A DNA stretch of 64,000 bases, from the NCBI GenBank assembly GCA_030248215.1, contig JASANG010000231.1, positions 1-64,000 of the forward strand. The letters run 5' to 3'. Source of the DNA: Enoplolaimus lenunculus (taxonomy: Eukaryota; Nematoda; Enoplea; Enoplida; Thoracostomopsidae). Below the pieces are notes generated by a model. That model was given only the letters and a program-made list of their open reading frames with translations. It had not been told where the DNA came from and ran no database searches. A program made the position numbers and the translations under genes. Below, piece after piece: positions 1 to 12,282 of this stretch (its first letter is position 1; each line of letters opens with the position of its first letter).

Positions 1-416
1 ACAATACCACTGAGCCACAGGTGCACTTGACCGGTGTTTTTGTTTACATTGTATATACTACATATAAGATGGGCTGAAATTTTGAAAGCGCATATTTTTT
101 TAACCAACGGACCTGCAGGGATATAAATAACAGATTTGAAATCAGCTGCTTCAAATACGTCTGAAAATCACATAAAATACACATAAAATTTCAATTTTTA
201 GTTCCCCCAGTGGGACTTGAACCCGCGACCCAAAAGCTGAAAAAACGCCGTGGTATGTGAACATCATACCACTCAGCCACAGGTGCACTTGACCGGTGTT
301 TTGTTTACAAAATGGGCTGAAACTTTGAAAGCGCATATTTTTTTAACCAGCGGGCCTACAAGAATATAAATAACAGATTTGAAATCAGCTGCCTCAAATA
401 CGTCGGAAAATCACAT
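1..416 (-). repeat. Two tandem copies of a tRNA-derived SINE-like unit
   Basis: A unit of about 260 bases occurs twice, the first copy cut by the window edge. Read on the minus strand, the second copy (about 290 down to 200) has a pol III box A (TGGCTGAGTGG) and box B (GGTTCAAGTCC) about 45 bases apart, the spacing of a tRNA with a long variable arm (Ser/Leu class). A body shared by both copies follows, including a T-rich run and 'ataaataacagatttgaaat'. A head joined to an unrelated body points to a SINE rather than a working tRNA gene. Confidence 0.65.
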
Positions 417-1835
417 ACTCTTACAGTTTCTAGGGGGGTCGATCTACCGTACCTTCACCAAAACTAGCTATGTTGTTACTAATTTGTAATCATATAAGCC
501 AATGTTTTTCGTAATTGTCCACTCAACACGTTTCGCATATATACGTACTAAACAAAAGTATTTTCGTTAAATGAATAGCTTAACGTATATGGTTGAGGTA
601 ACTTATGTAGCACATAAGAAATTGGATTGTTACAATATACGACTCTGTAGAACACCTTGCCACAAGATTTTAATCCAAATACCAATGCGAAATTTTGCGG
701 TTCCGATCTTATGAAAACGTTTACGTTTAATACTTCGACAAATTTTCTTAAAATATAGCGAATAAAAAGCGGTTACCATGATCTTGAATGACATACGTTT
801 GTATATATAATAGTAGAAATAATAGACTTTTGATAGAAACATAAGAGAGACGTGAACACTTTTGGAAGAAACATATAAAAGTGACACTACCGTGTCCCTA
901 TGATTACAGAATTTCTTTTCATCAGCTCCAGCTTGCGGGGATTGCGTTATAACTGGGGCAGCGGGGAACGCGTTTTGTCACTATTACAGTAGCGGGTAAC
1001 GTTTTGTCCGCTAGTTGATCACTCATCAAATTAAAAAATTTGAATTGTCTGCTATCCTGATGTGATATCTAGTGTTTGTACTGCAGTAGTTATCATATGA
1101 TATTCGAAATATTGTCTGTCTGTCAGTATCGCATGATATGTTTGAAAATGCCTGTAAAGTTGTTGTAAACTATAGCTTGCTTGTCCAGCAGAATGCCATA
1201 TGATACTTACTTAGTAAAGTGTGAAATTTGAATTATTTGCAGCAAGAAGTGTATTTTAACACAATTTTTGTCAAAAACAGAAAAGTAGAAGCTCAGCGTT
1301 TAGATTCATTTAATCTAACATCAATCTAACTTTTTATCATTTTTAGTGAGTACAAATTGCGTTGTCTTGATAGTATCATATGATAATTAGTGGAATTTTA
1401 GAATATCAAGTGATGTTCACATAAATGTTTCATGATATAATGTGACTAATGGCTATTTGTGTACGATGATCACTTGAGATCAGCGAATTATAAGCCAATA
1501 TTATGTGTCATCCACATTTTGTCCTATTAGCCGCTTTTAGGTCGCAAAAGTTTATGTTGACTTCTAATCAACATGGGAAAAAACGTGTTCAGGGTTGCCC
1601 TAGTTATGACGTGAACCCCGCAAGTGGTGAACAATGCAAATCCAAAAAATATCACACAATAGCATTTCGGATGTCCGGCGGATACCCGGATACATATTTC
1701 TTTTCGGATACATATCCGGATATTTTTCATATCCAAATATCCGGATATTCGGTATCATCTATAATCTTACCATTGAGCATAAGTTTAGAACTGGACAGAT
1801 TGTTGTAATCAAATTTTACGGTTTAAGAGAACATT
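417..1835. other. No gene seen; AT-rich spacer
   Basis: Short open frames only, with no recognisable protein. A patch at about 1668-1762 is dense in CCGGATAT/ATATCCGG palindromes and may be a degraded repeat; a related GGACATCCGG patch lies at about 47340. Confidence 0.6.
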
Positions 1836-2307
1836 TTAATTATACTTTCTTCAGGTATATAATTGCGTCACAAATTTGCTTTCACTAATAATTATAATAG
1901 ACCATGTTAACTGTAGGAGCTTGGTTTAATAAGAGCTTAACCCCTTCTCATATTGGTTGCCTGTAGGCAACTCAGCGGAGTGTATATACGTTAAATAATA
2001 TATATCGCATCGTGTTTAACAATTGCAACACGTATACATAGTACTAAATCACCACAAGACGTGAGAGCCCCCTCGGGCTCGAGCGTCAAGCTCCTATAGC
2101 TGAGTGGTGATGGTATACGCCTCCCACTCAAGTCACTGGAGTTCGAATCCTAGCATAAAAGTAGGTCTCAGGAGAAATAGAAAATAATCATGTGAGAAAG
2201 GGTTAATTATACTTTCTTCAGGTATATAATTGCGTCACAAATTTGCATTCTCTAATAATTATAATAGACCATGTTAACTGTAGGAGCTTGGTTTAATAAG
2301 AGCTTAA
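1836..2307. repeat. 105-base direct repeats flanking a TTAA element
   Basis: Copy A (1836-1940) and copy B (2203-2307) are almost identical and each begins and ends with TTAA. The TTAA element sits exactly at the junction between them. Either an older tandem duplication had a TTAA at its joint that served as the target, or the flank was duplicated during a transposition event. Confidence 0.85.
1937..2206 (+). mobile_element. TTAA-flanked MITE with an internal tRNA-Gly-like sequence, copy 1
   Basis: The element is 270 bases including TTAA at both ends. Terminal inverted repeats start CCC(C/T)TTCTCA, in the style of piggyBac superfamily elements, which target TTAA and begin CCY. Inside, at about 2097-2155, is a tRNA-like block with box A TAGCTGAGTGG, an anticodon-arm motif CGCCTCCCAC as in tRNA-Gly(CCC), and box B AGTTCGAATCC. 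Other copies lie at 16316, 18869 and 30705, with a terminal fragment at 28198. No coding capacity. Confidence 0.8.
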
Positions 2308-2865
2308 GCTTTCCAGTCTCAAAATTCCCTTGTCAACCAGTGGACTGGACCCAGTAATTAGCTTAGCCGTTATTTTAATATTCCTTTTCCCACGCAATTC
2401 CAATGTTTTAAATAGAGATGTGTAGTGGACACAGAAAACGAGGTCTCAAGCAAAAAGCTTGTTCTGTTGGAGTTGACGGAAAAGTGATACGCCCCCAAGG
2501 TAACATGGGCCGACAATTGAATAACTTTTTAAACATTTTATTTATGCAACAAAAATGCGGGAACGCTTGCACATATGAACAATACTGTTATATCACTGTT
2601 AATAATGACGAGAAACAGCGTTCAATATTACTTATTACAAATCTGAAGCTTGTTTGTCTGATCAAAACAATTAGCTTCCCGGTTTATTTCTTAATTTCAT
2701 AAAATCGTAATATATAATTTACTGCTTTGTTTCCTATCAATTTTGCTACAAAAACAACGAAACAACGGTGCATATCAGAAAATTGTACTGAAGCTATTAC
2801 TATGATGTCTGAATTTAACTGCCGGAATAAATTTAAAAACTACTTAAACAGATTTACTTTTATTC
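2308..2865. other. No gene seen
   Basis: AT-rich spacer; the open frames here have no recognisable domain. Confidence 0.6.
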
Positions 2866-3223
2866 CAGGGTACAACCGCGGGTCTGCCTCCGGCTCCGGC
2901 AGAAAATAGGCCTCCGGCTCCTGTAGAATTTTTGCCGGAGGTTCCGGCATTTTCGGTAGTCAAATTTTGCACTATTTTGCAAACTTTATCTGCTGAGCGC
3001 GTTTCGTTTTACCTTTGTCACATATTTCACGAAAGAATTTTCGAAATTTTACAGAAAATTGGCGTAAAGCTAAACAACTTAACAACGTACTGCAGATACC
3101 GGCTAAAATTAGCTAATTAACCATCATTTTTACCACCTAATTTCGCCTCACACCTCCGGCTCCGGCAAGTTCCGTTGACTTCCGGCTCTGGCTCCGATAT
3201 TTTTCACCTCCGGTTGCACCCTG
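2866..3223. mobile_element. hAT-like MITE (CAGGGTGCAACCGGAGGTG family), copy 1
   Basis: A 358-base element with inverted ends CAGGGTACAACCGCGGG and CACCTCCGGTTGCACCCTG, flanked by a perfect 8-base target duplication TTTTATTC (2858-2865 and 3224-3231). The 8-base duplication and the CAGGG start fit the hAT superfamily. Sub-terminal regions are rich in CCGGCTCCGG. A reverse-orientation relative lies at 61146-61495. Confidence 0.85.
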
Positions 3224-3500
3224 TTTTATTCCGATTTCATTATGCAAAGTTGTGCAAAAAACCCAATTTTAGATGTAAAAATTGCAAAATACAAGCCATA
3301 CATGATTACTGTATAACAGTGCACAAGTGAAATTGCATGAAAGCATCAAACGGTCAGTGAACTGTAGTGTGTGTATTCAACCATAATCTGCCAATATTGA
3401 GCAAATGATTTTTGTCCAATAACAAAATCGATTTCCATGGAATTGATCAGTGGTTTGTCTTTGTCATTGTCAGGCTTACAAGAGGATTGCCGAAAGCATA

Positions 3501-5067
3501 TCAGTGATAGCCGCCGTATCCTCCATATCCGCCATAGCCACGGCCGTAACCACCATATCCGCCATATCCTCCGTAAAATGGACCACCGTATCCGCCATAT
3601 CCTCGGCCGTACCCACCGTATCCGCCATAACCTCTGCCATATCCGCCATAACCTCTGCCATATCCGCCATATCCGCCGTAACCTCGGCCGTATCCGCCAT
3701 ATCCACCATAACCTCGGCCGTATCCGCCATAGCCTCGGCCGTATCCGCCATATCCACCGTATGGGCCGCCATATCCACCATAACCACCAAAGTATCCGCG
3801 TTTCACGCGAGATTTTGCTGAAATGGATACGAGACGACACAGTACATTTTCAACGGCGATTTTAATGCCATGATTTGTGAATCATTAGTTAGATTACAAA
3901 TCATAAGTATCATTTTACTCAGGTTCACAAACTACATCGATTATTAATTAATGTTTTTGAAGTTTTCGATTTTAAATTTAGCACCAATGGCGCAGGCAGG
4001 AGCTCAAAACGAACATTTTTAAAAATTAAAATTTCAAAGCGGTACGAACAACAAAAGCGTTGATAAGCTCAAATATGCCAAATTTTTCAATGTCAGATCA
4101 TGAAACGATCCAAACTTTTTAAGTAAATACTAGTTTTGTATGAATTTATAAAAATACTGCCTAGTAAGCTCACAAAATGCACTTTGATATTGTCTTTGGA
4201 TTATCGTTGAAATTTATTTTTCACAAAACAAAAATTTCTTGTCAAGCTACATCAGAACATAGTAACTGCTTCTACCTTGGCACTGGGGTGAAGCGAATAA
4301 ATGAGGCAACTGATATTTATATTTTTACCTATTCAAAGGTTACCACCTATTATTAGGTTACGGACTCTGTTATTTATTCTCAAATTACCCCATGTTAGTT
4401 GGATCCAAAACTCTTCTTTATATATGCTTTCTTGTGGGTTGAACGAACTTGCTCCAAAGCATCATTTTTGCTGATTTCCACGTTCGTTAACCATTTTTCG
4501 GATTTAATAAAGTTTATAAGGGTTATCGCAGTGCCTGTTACATGTTTAGCTTGAGCAGTGTCGGTCGTTTTTCTGCTTTGTTCCCTTTGATAAAGTCCAT
4601 TTAGGACTTATGATCTCTAACCAGCAACAGACTCTAATTAGGGTTCATATTGATTGAGACTCATAACGGGGATTCCCTATTATTACTCGTTTTTCTTATT
4701 CGTATCGCTATAGCATTAATACAAGGCCTAATATAATAAAGGAGTATTCCTCGCATGCTAGGTATATATTTGAACTGAACTCTAAACCTATTCTATAATT
4801 TATCACTCATATTGGTAATTCGTGAGTACTTACAATATGGCAAACCGAAGTTCGAATTTTCCGGATAAAGGATTAAAAAATTGCGAACACGCAATTTTAT
4901 GTTAAATGAATTTTTTCACAAAATTATTAACACTTTAGTGAATTTACTGTGAAAATTAGTAAATTAATTTGATATACCTTACCTGACTCTTCAAGACGGC
5001 CATCTTCTTGAGCGTAAACGTACACGAACAGTGCGCTTAGTGCAAGCAAAACGACCGAGAGTTTCAT
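3501..5067 (-). CDS. Secreted Gly/Tyr-rich peptide precursor (nlp/cnc-like)
   Basis: Two exons on the minus strand, 5067-4983 and 3817-3501, encode 133 residues. Exon 1 starts MKLSVVLLALSALFVYVYA, a clear signal peptide, and ends at an AG|GTAAGG donor in phase 1. Exon 2 follows TTTCAG and continues in frame: a short acidic propeptide, then SRVKR, a furin-type RxKR site. About 98 residues of mature sequence follow, made of YGGYGGYGRG repeats and ending GGYH. Only Gly, Tyr and Arg are common, with single Phe, Pro and His residues. The composition and repeat closely resemble the C. elegans NLP-29/caenacin antimicrobial peptides, known to be epidermal and infection-induced; cuticle or structural glycine-rich proteins are the alternative. 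A TATA box lies about 125 bases upstream. The long open frames in other phases over exon 2 are shadows of the repeat. Confidence 0.9.
4310..4690. repeat. Decayed TA-type MITE pieces inside the peptide-gene intron
   Basis: Blocks at about 4340-4400 (ggttacggactctgttattt) and 4620-4690 match parts of the 447-base elements at 42019 and 42643. The termini are not recognisable. Confidence 0.5.
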
Positions 5068-5188
5068 TTTATTGGAATATGTAAATTGAAAACTGACCAA
5101 AAATGCTGAAGCTAAATTTCGCTATAAAAAACTGATAAAATGTAATATTGAGACGAGTGCAAGACTGAGCCTCGGCTTCGAAATGACA

Positions 5189-5202
5189 GCGCTTATATAT
5201 AC
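5189..5202 (-). promoter_or_regulatory. TATA box of the Gly/Tyr-rich precursor gene
   Basis: The minus strand reads GTATATATAAGCGC, about 125 bases upstream of the ATG. The second precursor gene has a TATA box at a similar distance from its own ATG, which supports both. Confidence 0.6.
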
Positions 5203-5209
5203 TTATTTT

Positions 5210-6367
5210 CTTAGCATAACAATAGAGGTTGTCACTGTTCAAAATTGTAACAATATCTTGTAGTTTGTAGACTTTTTACGTAGCTAGAAAGTATCACTCA
5301 TTGTTAAACATCTAAGAGTTCAATATTAACACAGACATCGTCCAAAATATAATATACGTGTTTATTGCTTTGCTCGTTTACACAATTTTTTTGTTTGAAA
5401 ATCGCGTCAAAAATGTCACTAAAGTACTCAAAATCGCAGCCACAGCTATCCTTAATTATTGTTGAAATGCTAATTTTAACTTTTTAGCAACGGTTTTGAC
5501 GCTTCAATTTTATTACAGAAAATTAATAAATGTAAGAAATTTGCAGGTCATTATGGCAAATCTAATTTTAGCTGGGATTCTGTCGTATTTTAAATTCGAG
5601 TGTAAATTTCAACAATACGTTTCAAGTAGTGCAACAACATTGAGCGTTGTGTAGAAAAACGCTTTAAGAGTCCTGCACGCAACATAGATTTGATATTTTT
5701 TACTCAATCCAACAATTATTCTATATTTTGCAACCAATTTGACTGTTAGTATTGTGTAAATTTGTAATATTTTGAACCACATATGATGTGTCTAGAAGTA
5801 TTGACACTGTTCCGTATCAAAATTGCTAATTTTAAAACAATATTTTTGTACGAAAGGTGTATATAGCTAGCAAGGATTCTAGTGGTTGGCACGTAGCCGT
5901 TTATAGATTCACTAAAGCTTCCTTGTCTACACCATACCCCACTACGCGGTTATTATTTAAATTGTACGATTTAAAATTTTTCTGCTATTTTTTACTGTTC
6001 AAAATATCTTGAAAAATTTTCATCGCCATTCTTTGATAATTTTTGGAATATTTCGTGCGAATGTATACAGAGCAACATATAGCATACACGCGTAGTATGT
6101 ACAATGGTTAGTATATAAATATGCAAAAACAACGTAAATTGTGTCAGTTTTAGGAAATGCGGTGAAATCAAATTTTTCCTTCCTATAGTTTCTGCTTCAT
6201 GATATTTCATATTATCGGCAATCTGGATCTAAATTTATATTTTACCGGACAAATATGTCACAAAATTGCCACGGTATAATTAAATACATTGAAAAAATAT
6301 TGATTGAACGAAGTATATACTTCGAATTATGTGCTGCCAGCGTCGCCTAAACTAAATATACTAAGTA
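5210..6367. other. No gene seen
   Basis: AT-rich sequence without a supported coding frame or recognisable repeat. Confidence 0.55.
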
Positions 6368-6560
6368 GGGGCCATATGAAGATCACGGATGGATCGTTTT
6401 GCTGCGGAACAGCCATAGCGAGGCTTAAACTTTGAATACATTTTTTTGCGTCGGCTTTAGGCTTACATATAAGCTCATTCTTACGCTTAGGGTTAGCCTT
6501 AGGCTCAGACTTTGGAATGTACTGATACCACTGTTACGGCCCTGTTCTATACGGTGGCCC
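6368..6560. mobile_element. TTAGGC-rich hAT-like MITE, diverged copy
   Basis: The ends GGGGCCATATGAAGATCACGG and GGCCCTGTTCTATACGG...GGCCC are inverted relatives of one another. The interior holds degenerate TTAGGC units (taggcttac, cttagggttagccttaggct). It belongs to the family defined precisely at 63313-63482. Confidence 0.65.
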
Positions 6561-6565
6561 TCAAT

Positions 6566-9500
6566 AGGGTTACTAAATCAGTTTGCCAGTCACATGTCCA
6601 GGCTTTAGCATAGTCTAAAACTCATGCTTAAACTCTTAGTCTTGCTTTTACTGTTAGGCTTTCTTTTCATATTTGAACTTGAATTTAATACTGTTACAAT
6701 TGATATATACCGTTTTAGGATGTATACACAATTTAGAAACCCATTTATTATATATATCGCGTAAACGTTTTTTCTCAGCAAAATGGAAATTGATTCCAAA
6801 ATTAATTTGTGGACGATTAAAAATTACATATCATTTTCGTCACGAACGCAGACAACCTTGAAAGCGAACAAAATATAGTATTTGAGACTGAGGTCTGGCG
6901 GCCATGTATGTAGCCAGGATTTTAATTCGAGAGGGCTCAAATTTAGGCATATGTAAAAGTTTTGCAAGCAAGCATATAATTAGCGAGTAAGAAAACTTTT
7001 TACACCTCATGAATTCAGAGGAGTCTAAAACTGATTTTAAGTGCCTTTTTGTCCTTCCAGAAAATCGAAACGGGGCATAAACTCTTTATCCCCTTATATT
7101 CGGCGATTCTGAACAGACACACGCATGTTGATTCTCATGCAATTATAATTCGCAGTCACTCATAATACGTACCAGTAACAAATGTGATTATTTTAGTACA
7201 TATTTCAATCTCACGTTAATAAAATATACACTAAAACTCAACTTGAGTTTAAAATTGAACAAAGTTTTTTTGAAAGTTTGGTGTATTTTGATTTATGTTT
7301 AGTATAATTATGGCCAATTTAGTTTATTAGGCAATTATTATTTAGTGATTTTAATTCGACGAGTCCGGTAAAAGTCAGTAAAAAAGGTTATTGCCTGCTG
7401 TAGCTTTAGTCAAAGTTTTTGTGTTCAATTTTTAGTTTTGTTGAATTTAAAAGTCGCAGTTTAGCGTTTGCGTGGCTCACAAAGCCGCTGAAGTTTTCGG
7501 TGCAAAATATACGGAGCAGCAAAACTGCGGTGCTTGGTCAATTTTGTGCAAAAAGCACAAAAAAGGGCAGACGCTATTTTTGTATTTATTTTTATTACAA
7601 AATTAAAATTTTATTCAGGTCTGATGGAGGAATGATCCCGAGATCTTGCCAAAGTCTGTCTTTGAATTTCGTTATTATTACAGGCATTTTTAATATACAT
7701 TAAGATACGCACGAATTCTCGCTAATTTGAAAGATGGTCATAAATTTAATGTGAATATTAGTTAACGATTTTTCAGTTTTCAAATGCCGCACATCTTTGT
7801 CTCGTTGGAACCTTTGGTTATACTTCACCACACAGACAATATTGAGACCAAAATTTTTGTTAAACAAAGCAGAAAAAAGCTAATAACATCATAACTGTTG
7901 TGCAGGCATTGGTTGAAATGTTACTGTACGATCGAAATTCGCATCCTGAGTTTCAGGTAAAGTGGCATCACAGTAAACTTAATTTCAAACGAGTAAAAAA
8001 TGGCAAAACGTCGTTTAAAGTTTAATTTATGTTTATTGGCCCAGGAAGTAAGGGATTTGCTGATGATGTGTCACTCTGCTACCAATAAAAATCATTGATT
8101 TATTTGTATTTGACAAGCAGTGAAACACTAAAGAATTGAAAGTCTATAAAGAATGGATAGTGAAAAAAATGAAAAGTTTTGCTGTAATTTTTGTGAAAAA
8201 AACGTTATCAAATTATGACAGAACCACACAATATTTGCAACGTTGGAGTAAACAAGTGATCTTTAATTTGGGACAATAGGTCGTCTGTATATGTATTTAT
8301 ATTGCAATTACAACTGTTTTTTTCTTTTATGCTCATAACTGCAATATTCAACTGCACAATAGGTTAAAACATTTTAGATCATACTGGCTCAAAGTGCACA
8401 CCAGTTAATAGTTGCAGTGCTTCGTATTATATTAATGAAGTGTTTTATTGCAATTACGATGAAATTGCATTTTTTGATGATTTTTCAGCATTTTAATTGT
8501 TTTAAAATTTCTAAATTTTAACACAATTAATATTAAGATTTTGTTGAAAGTTTCAATTGTTAAATTGATTTGAACGTGTAATTGTTTTTTTATTAAAATT
8601 GTGTGATAAAAAGACTTCAAAATAAGTATGCTTTCTATCTGATTATCTGTCTAATGTTTATTTGATAGAACACAAATAATGTGAATTCGAATCTTGTCCG
8701 CCATCCGCCACGCCGTAGATTTTGTTTGACCGAAAATATTGAAAATTTGACACCATATATATGTTTCAGTATGAATTACTTGCGCAGAATTTAGGAATTG
8801 TGAAAAAAAAGAAAATTAAACAACTGGGCAAGTTAAAATTTCTGAAATTGCGGAATGTCAAAATACATTCATGCTTACTCTGGTGAACTCCGCGATTTTA
8901 AACTAAACCAGTTGCATTCAAAGATTGAACAGTGCAACACTAATAGGTTCGCTGTCCAACTTTTTCACATGCAATATACAGCTTCCAGCAACCTTCATCG
9001 GTCACATTAAGACCGATTGCAATAAATACAAATAATGACAACAGTTCCGTAGGCTAAAAATGATAAGGAAAACTTGTATTTAAATTCAAATTTGAATTTT
9101 CCCTTAAAAATTGTAAAAAAATATTCTCATAAGGGATTCAATTTTTACGTAATAAAAACGCGGCGTATGTGATGATAATAATTTGAAAATAATGTTTTAA
9201 AAAATTAAAAATATTTAACTAAAACTTGGGGTCACAGTGACGAATCCAAAACTTTAAGTTTCGAACACCGTGCGATATATAATACTGAATAAAGCTTTCG
9301 AACGAAGCTAACATGAAGCCAAACGCATTTTCAGTACTGCAAAATGCCTGGCTTTAATCCCTGTATGACAGAAGGCAAAAACCTCTATATATAATAAAGC
9401 AATCAAACGTTGCTTTGTTATTTTTGTTTTTATAAAACAAGCAGTAATGCGAAAAAATTCGATTGTGGTTTGCTATTGTCAAGAGCCGATGATAAGTCTG

Positions 9501-9597
9501 ACAAGAGCAGATATGCAACTGGAAAGATTCCAAGTCGGAAAAAATGTACCCAGAGAGCGTTGCGTTGATTACCGACACCCGTCGGCTAAGAAGGTAC
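6566..9597. other. No gene seen
   Basis: About 3 kb of AT-rich sequence. The open frames (for example at 7419-7703) lack domains and look random. Confidence 0.5.
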
Positions 9598-9599
9598 AT

Positions 9600-9951
9600 T
9601 GCGAAAATATTTCCACATTTGCGCTTTCGTAAAAAGCGTAAACGCAGACTTGCACAGGTTGTATTTCTAAAGACTTTGTTGACTGTAAATCAATTATCAC
9701 CGTTGTCCACAAAATTATCATCGATATTGCTTACTACCACTACTGATATGGCAAAGTTCTGTATACTTGGTCGATTGCGAAAATATTTCCAAATTTGCGC
9801 TTTCGTAAAAAGCTTAAACGCAGACTTGCACAGGTTGTATTTCTAAAGACTTTGTTGACTGTAAATCAATTATCACCGTTGTCCACAAAATTATCATCGA
9901 TATTGCTTACTACCACTACTGATATGGCAAAGTTCTGTATACTTGGTCGCG
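9600..9951. repeat. Two-copy tandem duplication, about 176 bases per unit
   Basis: The two units (about 9600-9775 and 9776-9951) differ at only a few bases, so the duplication is recent. Open frames crossing it change unit by unit and look non-coding. Confidence 0.9.
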
Positions 9952-9952
9952 T

Positions 9953-11185
9953 ACAGTGGCGGATCTCGAAATTCTGAATGAGGGAGGTCACGCGTTGTAA
10001 GACTTAAGAATATACCTCGCGGTCGAAACGGCTGGTAGCAGCGAAATGAATTTTTTACGCTATTAAATATTAGTACGAAATTTTGATTGGGTGGTTCCAC
10101 ATTGGTCCCGTCAGTGTCGGTATAGTTGTTATTTACGCATTATATGAATAACCGAACACAATTTTTAAGTCCATGAACCAGTTGTATAGAAGTAACATAT
10201 TTGTTTCGATACTTTTTGAATTTTTTGATCAAAATGGCATACGACGAAATACAAAAAGTTAGTTTTTTTCGATTTTTTAACTTTTTTAAATAAAAGTTTA
10301 TTTCACACTGAATTTAACATCTTTTCACTGTTTTATATACTCTTAGGATTAACAATATTCTTAAATGTTTTCAGCGTAATTGTCATTTTGATCATGCTGC
10401 ATTTAACGCACCACCCAACCTATCATAAATGAGAAAATAATGTCTTCTGATTAAACATTAAACTCGACTCTCGATTTTATTTGACGAGAAGTACATCACG
10501 GGATGCGCTCATAGGCTCGTAACCAGTTCAACGTGTTAGGTGCAGGTAAAAATTTCTTGCCGAGTTTGCAATGATTTCAAATGAATTTAAAATCAAGGTT
10601 GAAATTTCTTACAGTGGTTTGGATTTTTCCAGCGGCCAGCCCCCCCCATGCAACCAACAGGCAACAGACCCCGGGTAGTCTGCGGGTTCACATTTTTGCA
10701 TTTAGTCCGCGACCAAAAGCGCTCTATTGAAGTGTATTCAATTTCGCCAGTCTTACGCCCTTGTATTGAATTTTGGTCTCAAGAACAAATCCTACTTCAA
10801 ACAAAAGCGAAACAGTATTTGCGTTAGAATCAACTTTTCGATGCGAAATTTCATATTCTGCGATGTTTTGGACCACAATTCACAAACAAGCGCTAGCTTT
10901 AGATATTTCTACTGGAATAATGTTTGCAGCTGGTGGGAATGTGCGTTTCGATTCGATTTTCAGACAGTTGCTTATAGTGAGTTTACTGATTGCTTGATAT
11001 ACAATATATATGGCGCCTTATGTTTTTAGTTCGCACAACCCTTCCTGCAATTTCGTTATGACCTGTGATTTGTGCCGATATCTGGTAGTCTGATTAGCAA
11101 ATTAGCACAGTTAATTTGGCCAAAAAAATTTTCGGAAAGCTTTGTTTATATTGCAATCAATTACTGAGTGATAAAAATAAGACGT
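9953..11185. other. No gene seen; one hAT-like end
   Basis: At 9954 the motif CAGTGGCGGATCT resembles the end of the 138-base MITE at 40820, but no matching second end was found. No gene is supported. A poly-C run lies at about 10640. Confidence 0.5.
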
Positions 11186-11189
11186 GGAG

Positions 11190-11600
11190 TGATATATATT
11201 TTGCTTTTCTAGAACGTGTCTCCTTCGTTATTCGGTTACGAACAGTTATTTCTTTTGATTCACACCATGTTAGTTGGAACCAACACGATTTGGGCTCCTA
11301 TTAATTGGGGTTCAAAATAAGAACCCCTTGTTATTACACCATCTTGTGATCGGGTCTCTATGTACTCTTAATATAGTTCACATTGGCTGCGAAGTTTTTA
11401 AAATTTTGTTTAGCAATGTCGTTAGCCTAGTGAGCCCATGTAAAGATCATAGGCGGAACGTTTTTGTGCTTGACTATGATAGAGTTGTCTTAACGTTTAG
11501 ACTCTTTTTTGCTTACGCATAAGCTCATTCTTAATACGCAAATAGGCTTAGCATTAGAAATATACTTGTACTACTGTCACGACCATGTTGTTTACATTTG
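11190..11600. repeat. Fragment of TA-type MITE followed by a TTAGGC-rich MITE
   Basis: About 11220-11340 resembles the 447-base TA-type elements (cttcgttattcggttacg, tcctattaattggggttcaa). About 11433-11600 begins gagcccatgtaaagatca, a match to the TTAGGC-rich family end, and contains cttagc/ggcttag units. Confidence 0.55.
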
Positions 11601-12034
11601 CCGCCCAGTGCATAGATATATCTAAATTTTTTGACAAATTGAACTTATCATTTTCACGAATAAAATTGATTTGAAACGTTTTAACTGCAAATGTACACTT
11701 ACAACTCAACCGAAGTAATATAATTATACCAAACTGCGGAAAAAAGTGGCAGGTTTGTTAACATAAATTGTGAGTTGATTCATATTAATGAATTGATAAA
11801 GTTTGAAATGTTAGAAGATTCTGTTTTCAAATTTTACCATGACACTAATTGGGCATGCTTCCATCTGCGTTTAAGTGATAAATCATTATATTCATTTGTT
11901 TTAAATTTGAGTTGACATTATGTGACACTTAAAACGTATTGTGGCAGGTTGTTAAAGTTTGTGTCCGAATACTTTGAATGTCTTCGTTTTTTTCTGCGAG
12001 GCTCTAATTAAATAAGCTTATGCTGTAGACTTAT

Positions 12035-12110
12035 TTTTTTCTCTGGGCCTTAGGTTTAGGAATACGCTTATACTGCTGTTACGCCCCTTCAAAGTAACAT
12101 GGGCCAAAGT
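12035..12110. repeat. Fragment of the TTAGGC-rich MITE
   Basis: Contains ccttaggtttaggaatacgc and ends in a relative of the family terminus, taacatgggccaaagt. Confidence 0.5.
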
Positions 12111-12282
12111 TTCAGTTGGTTGTAAACGACTATTAATGGTGGTCCTAGTGCCGATGAAAACGCCACCAATTGGGAGGAGGCACAGACCATTGATGGGTCC
12201 TTATCTTGCCAAAACAAAATTTTGTTTGCAACCATAAAGTTATAGAGCTGCGAAATATTTTATTTGGGCCGCCTCACATAAA

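Noticed and set aside
3437-3865. Four further long frames over the Gly/Tyr-rich exon
   Set aside because: Shadows of the repeat. Only the minus frame joined to the signal-peptide exon has a correct splice phase and a sensible secretory layout.
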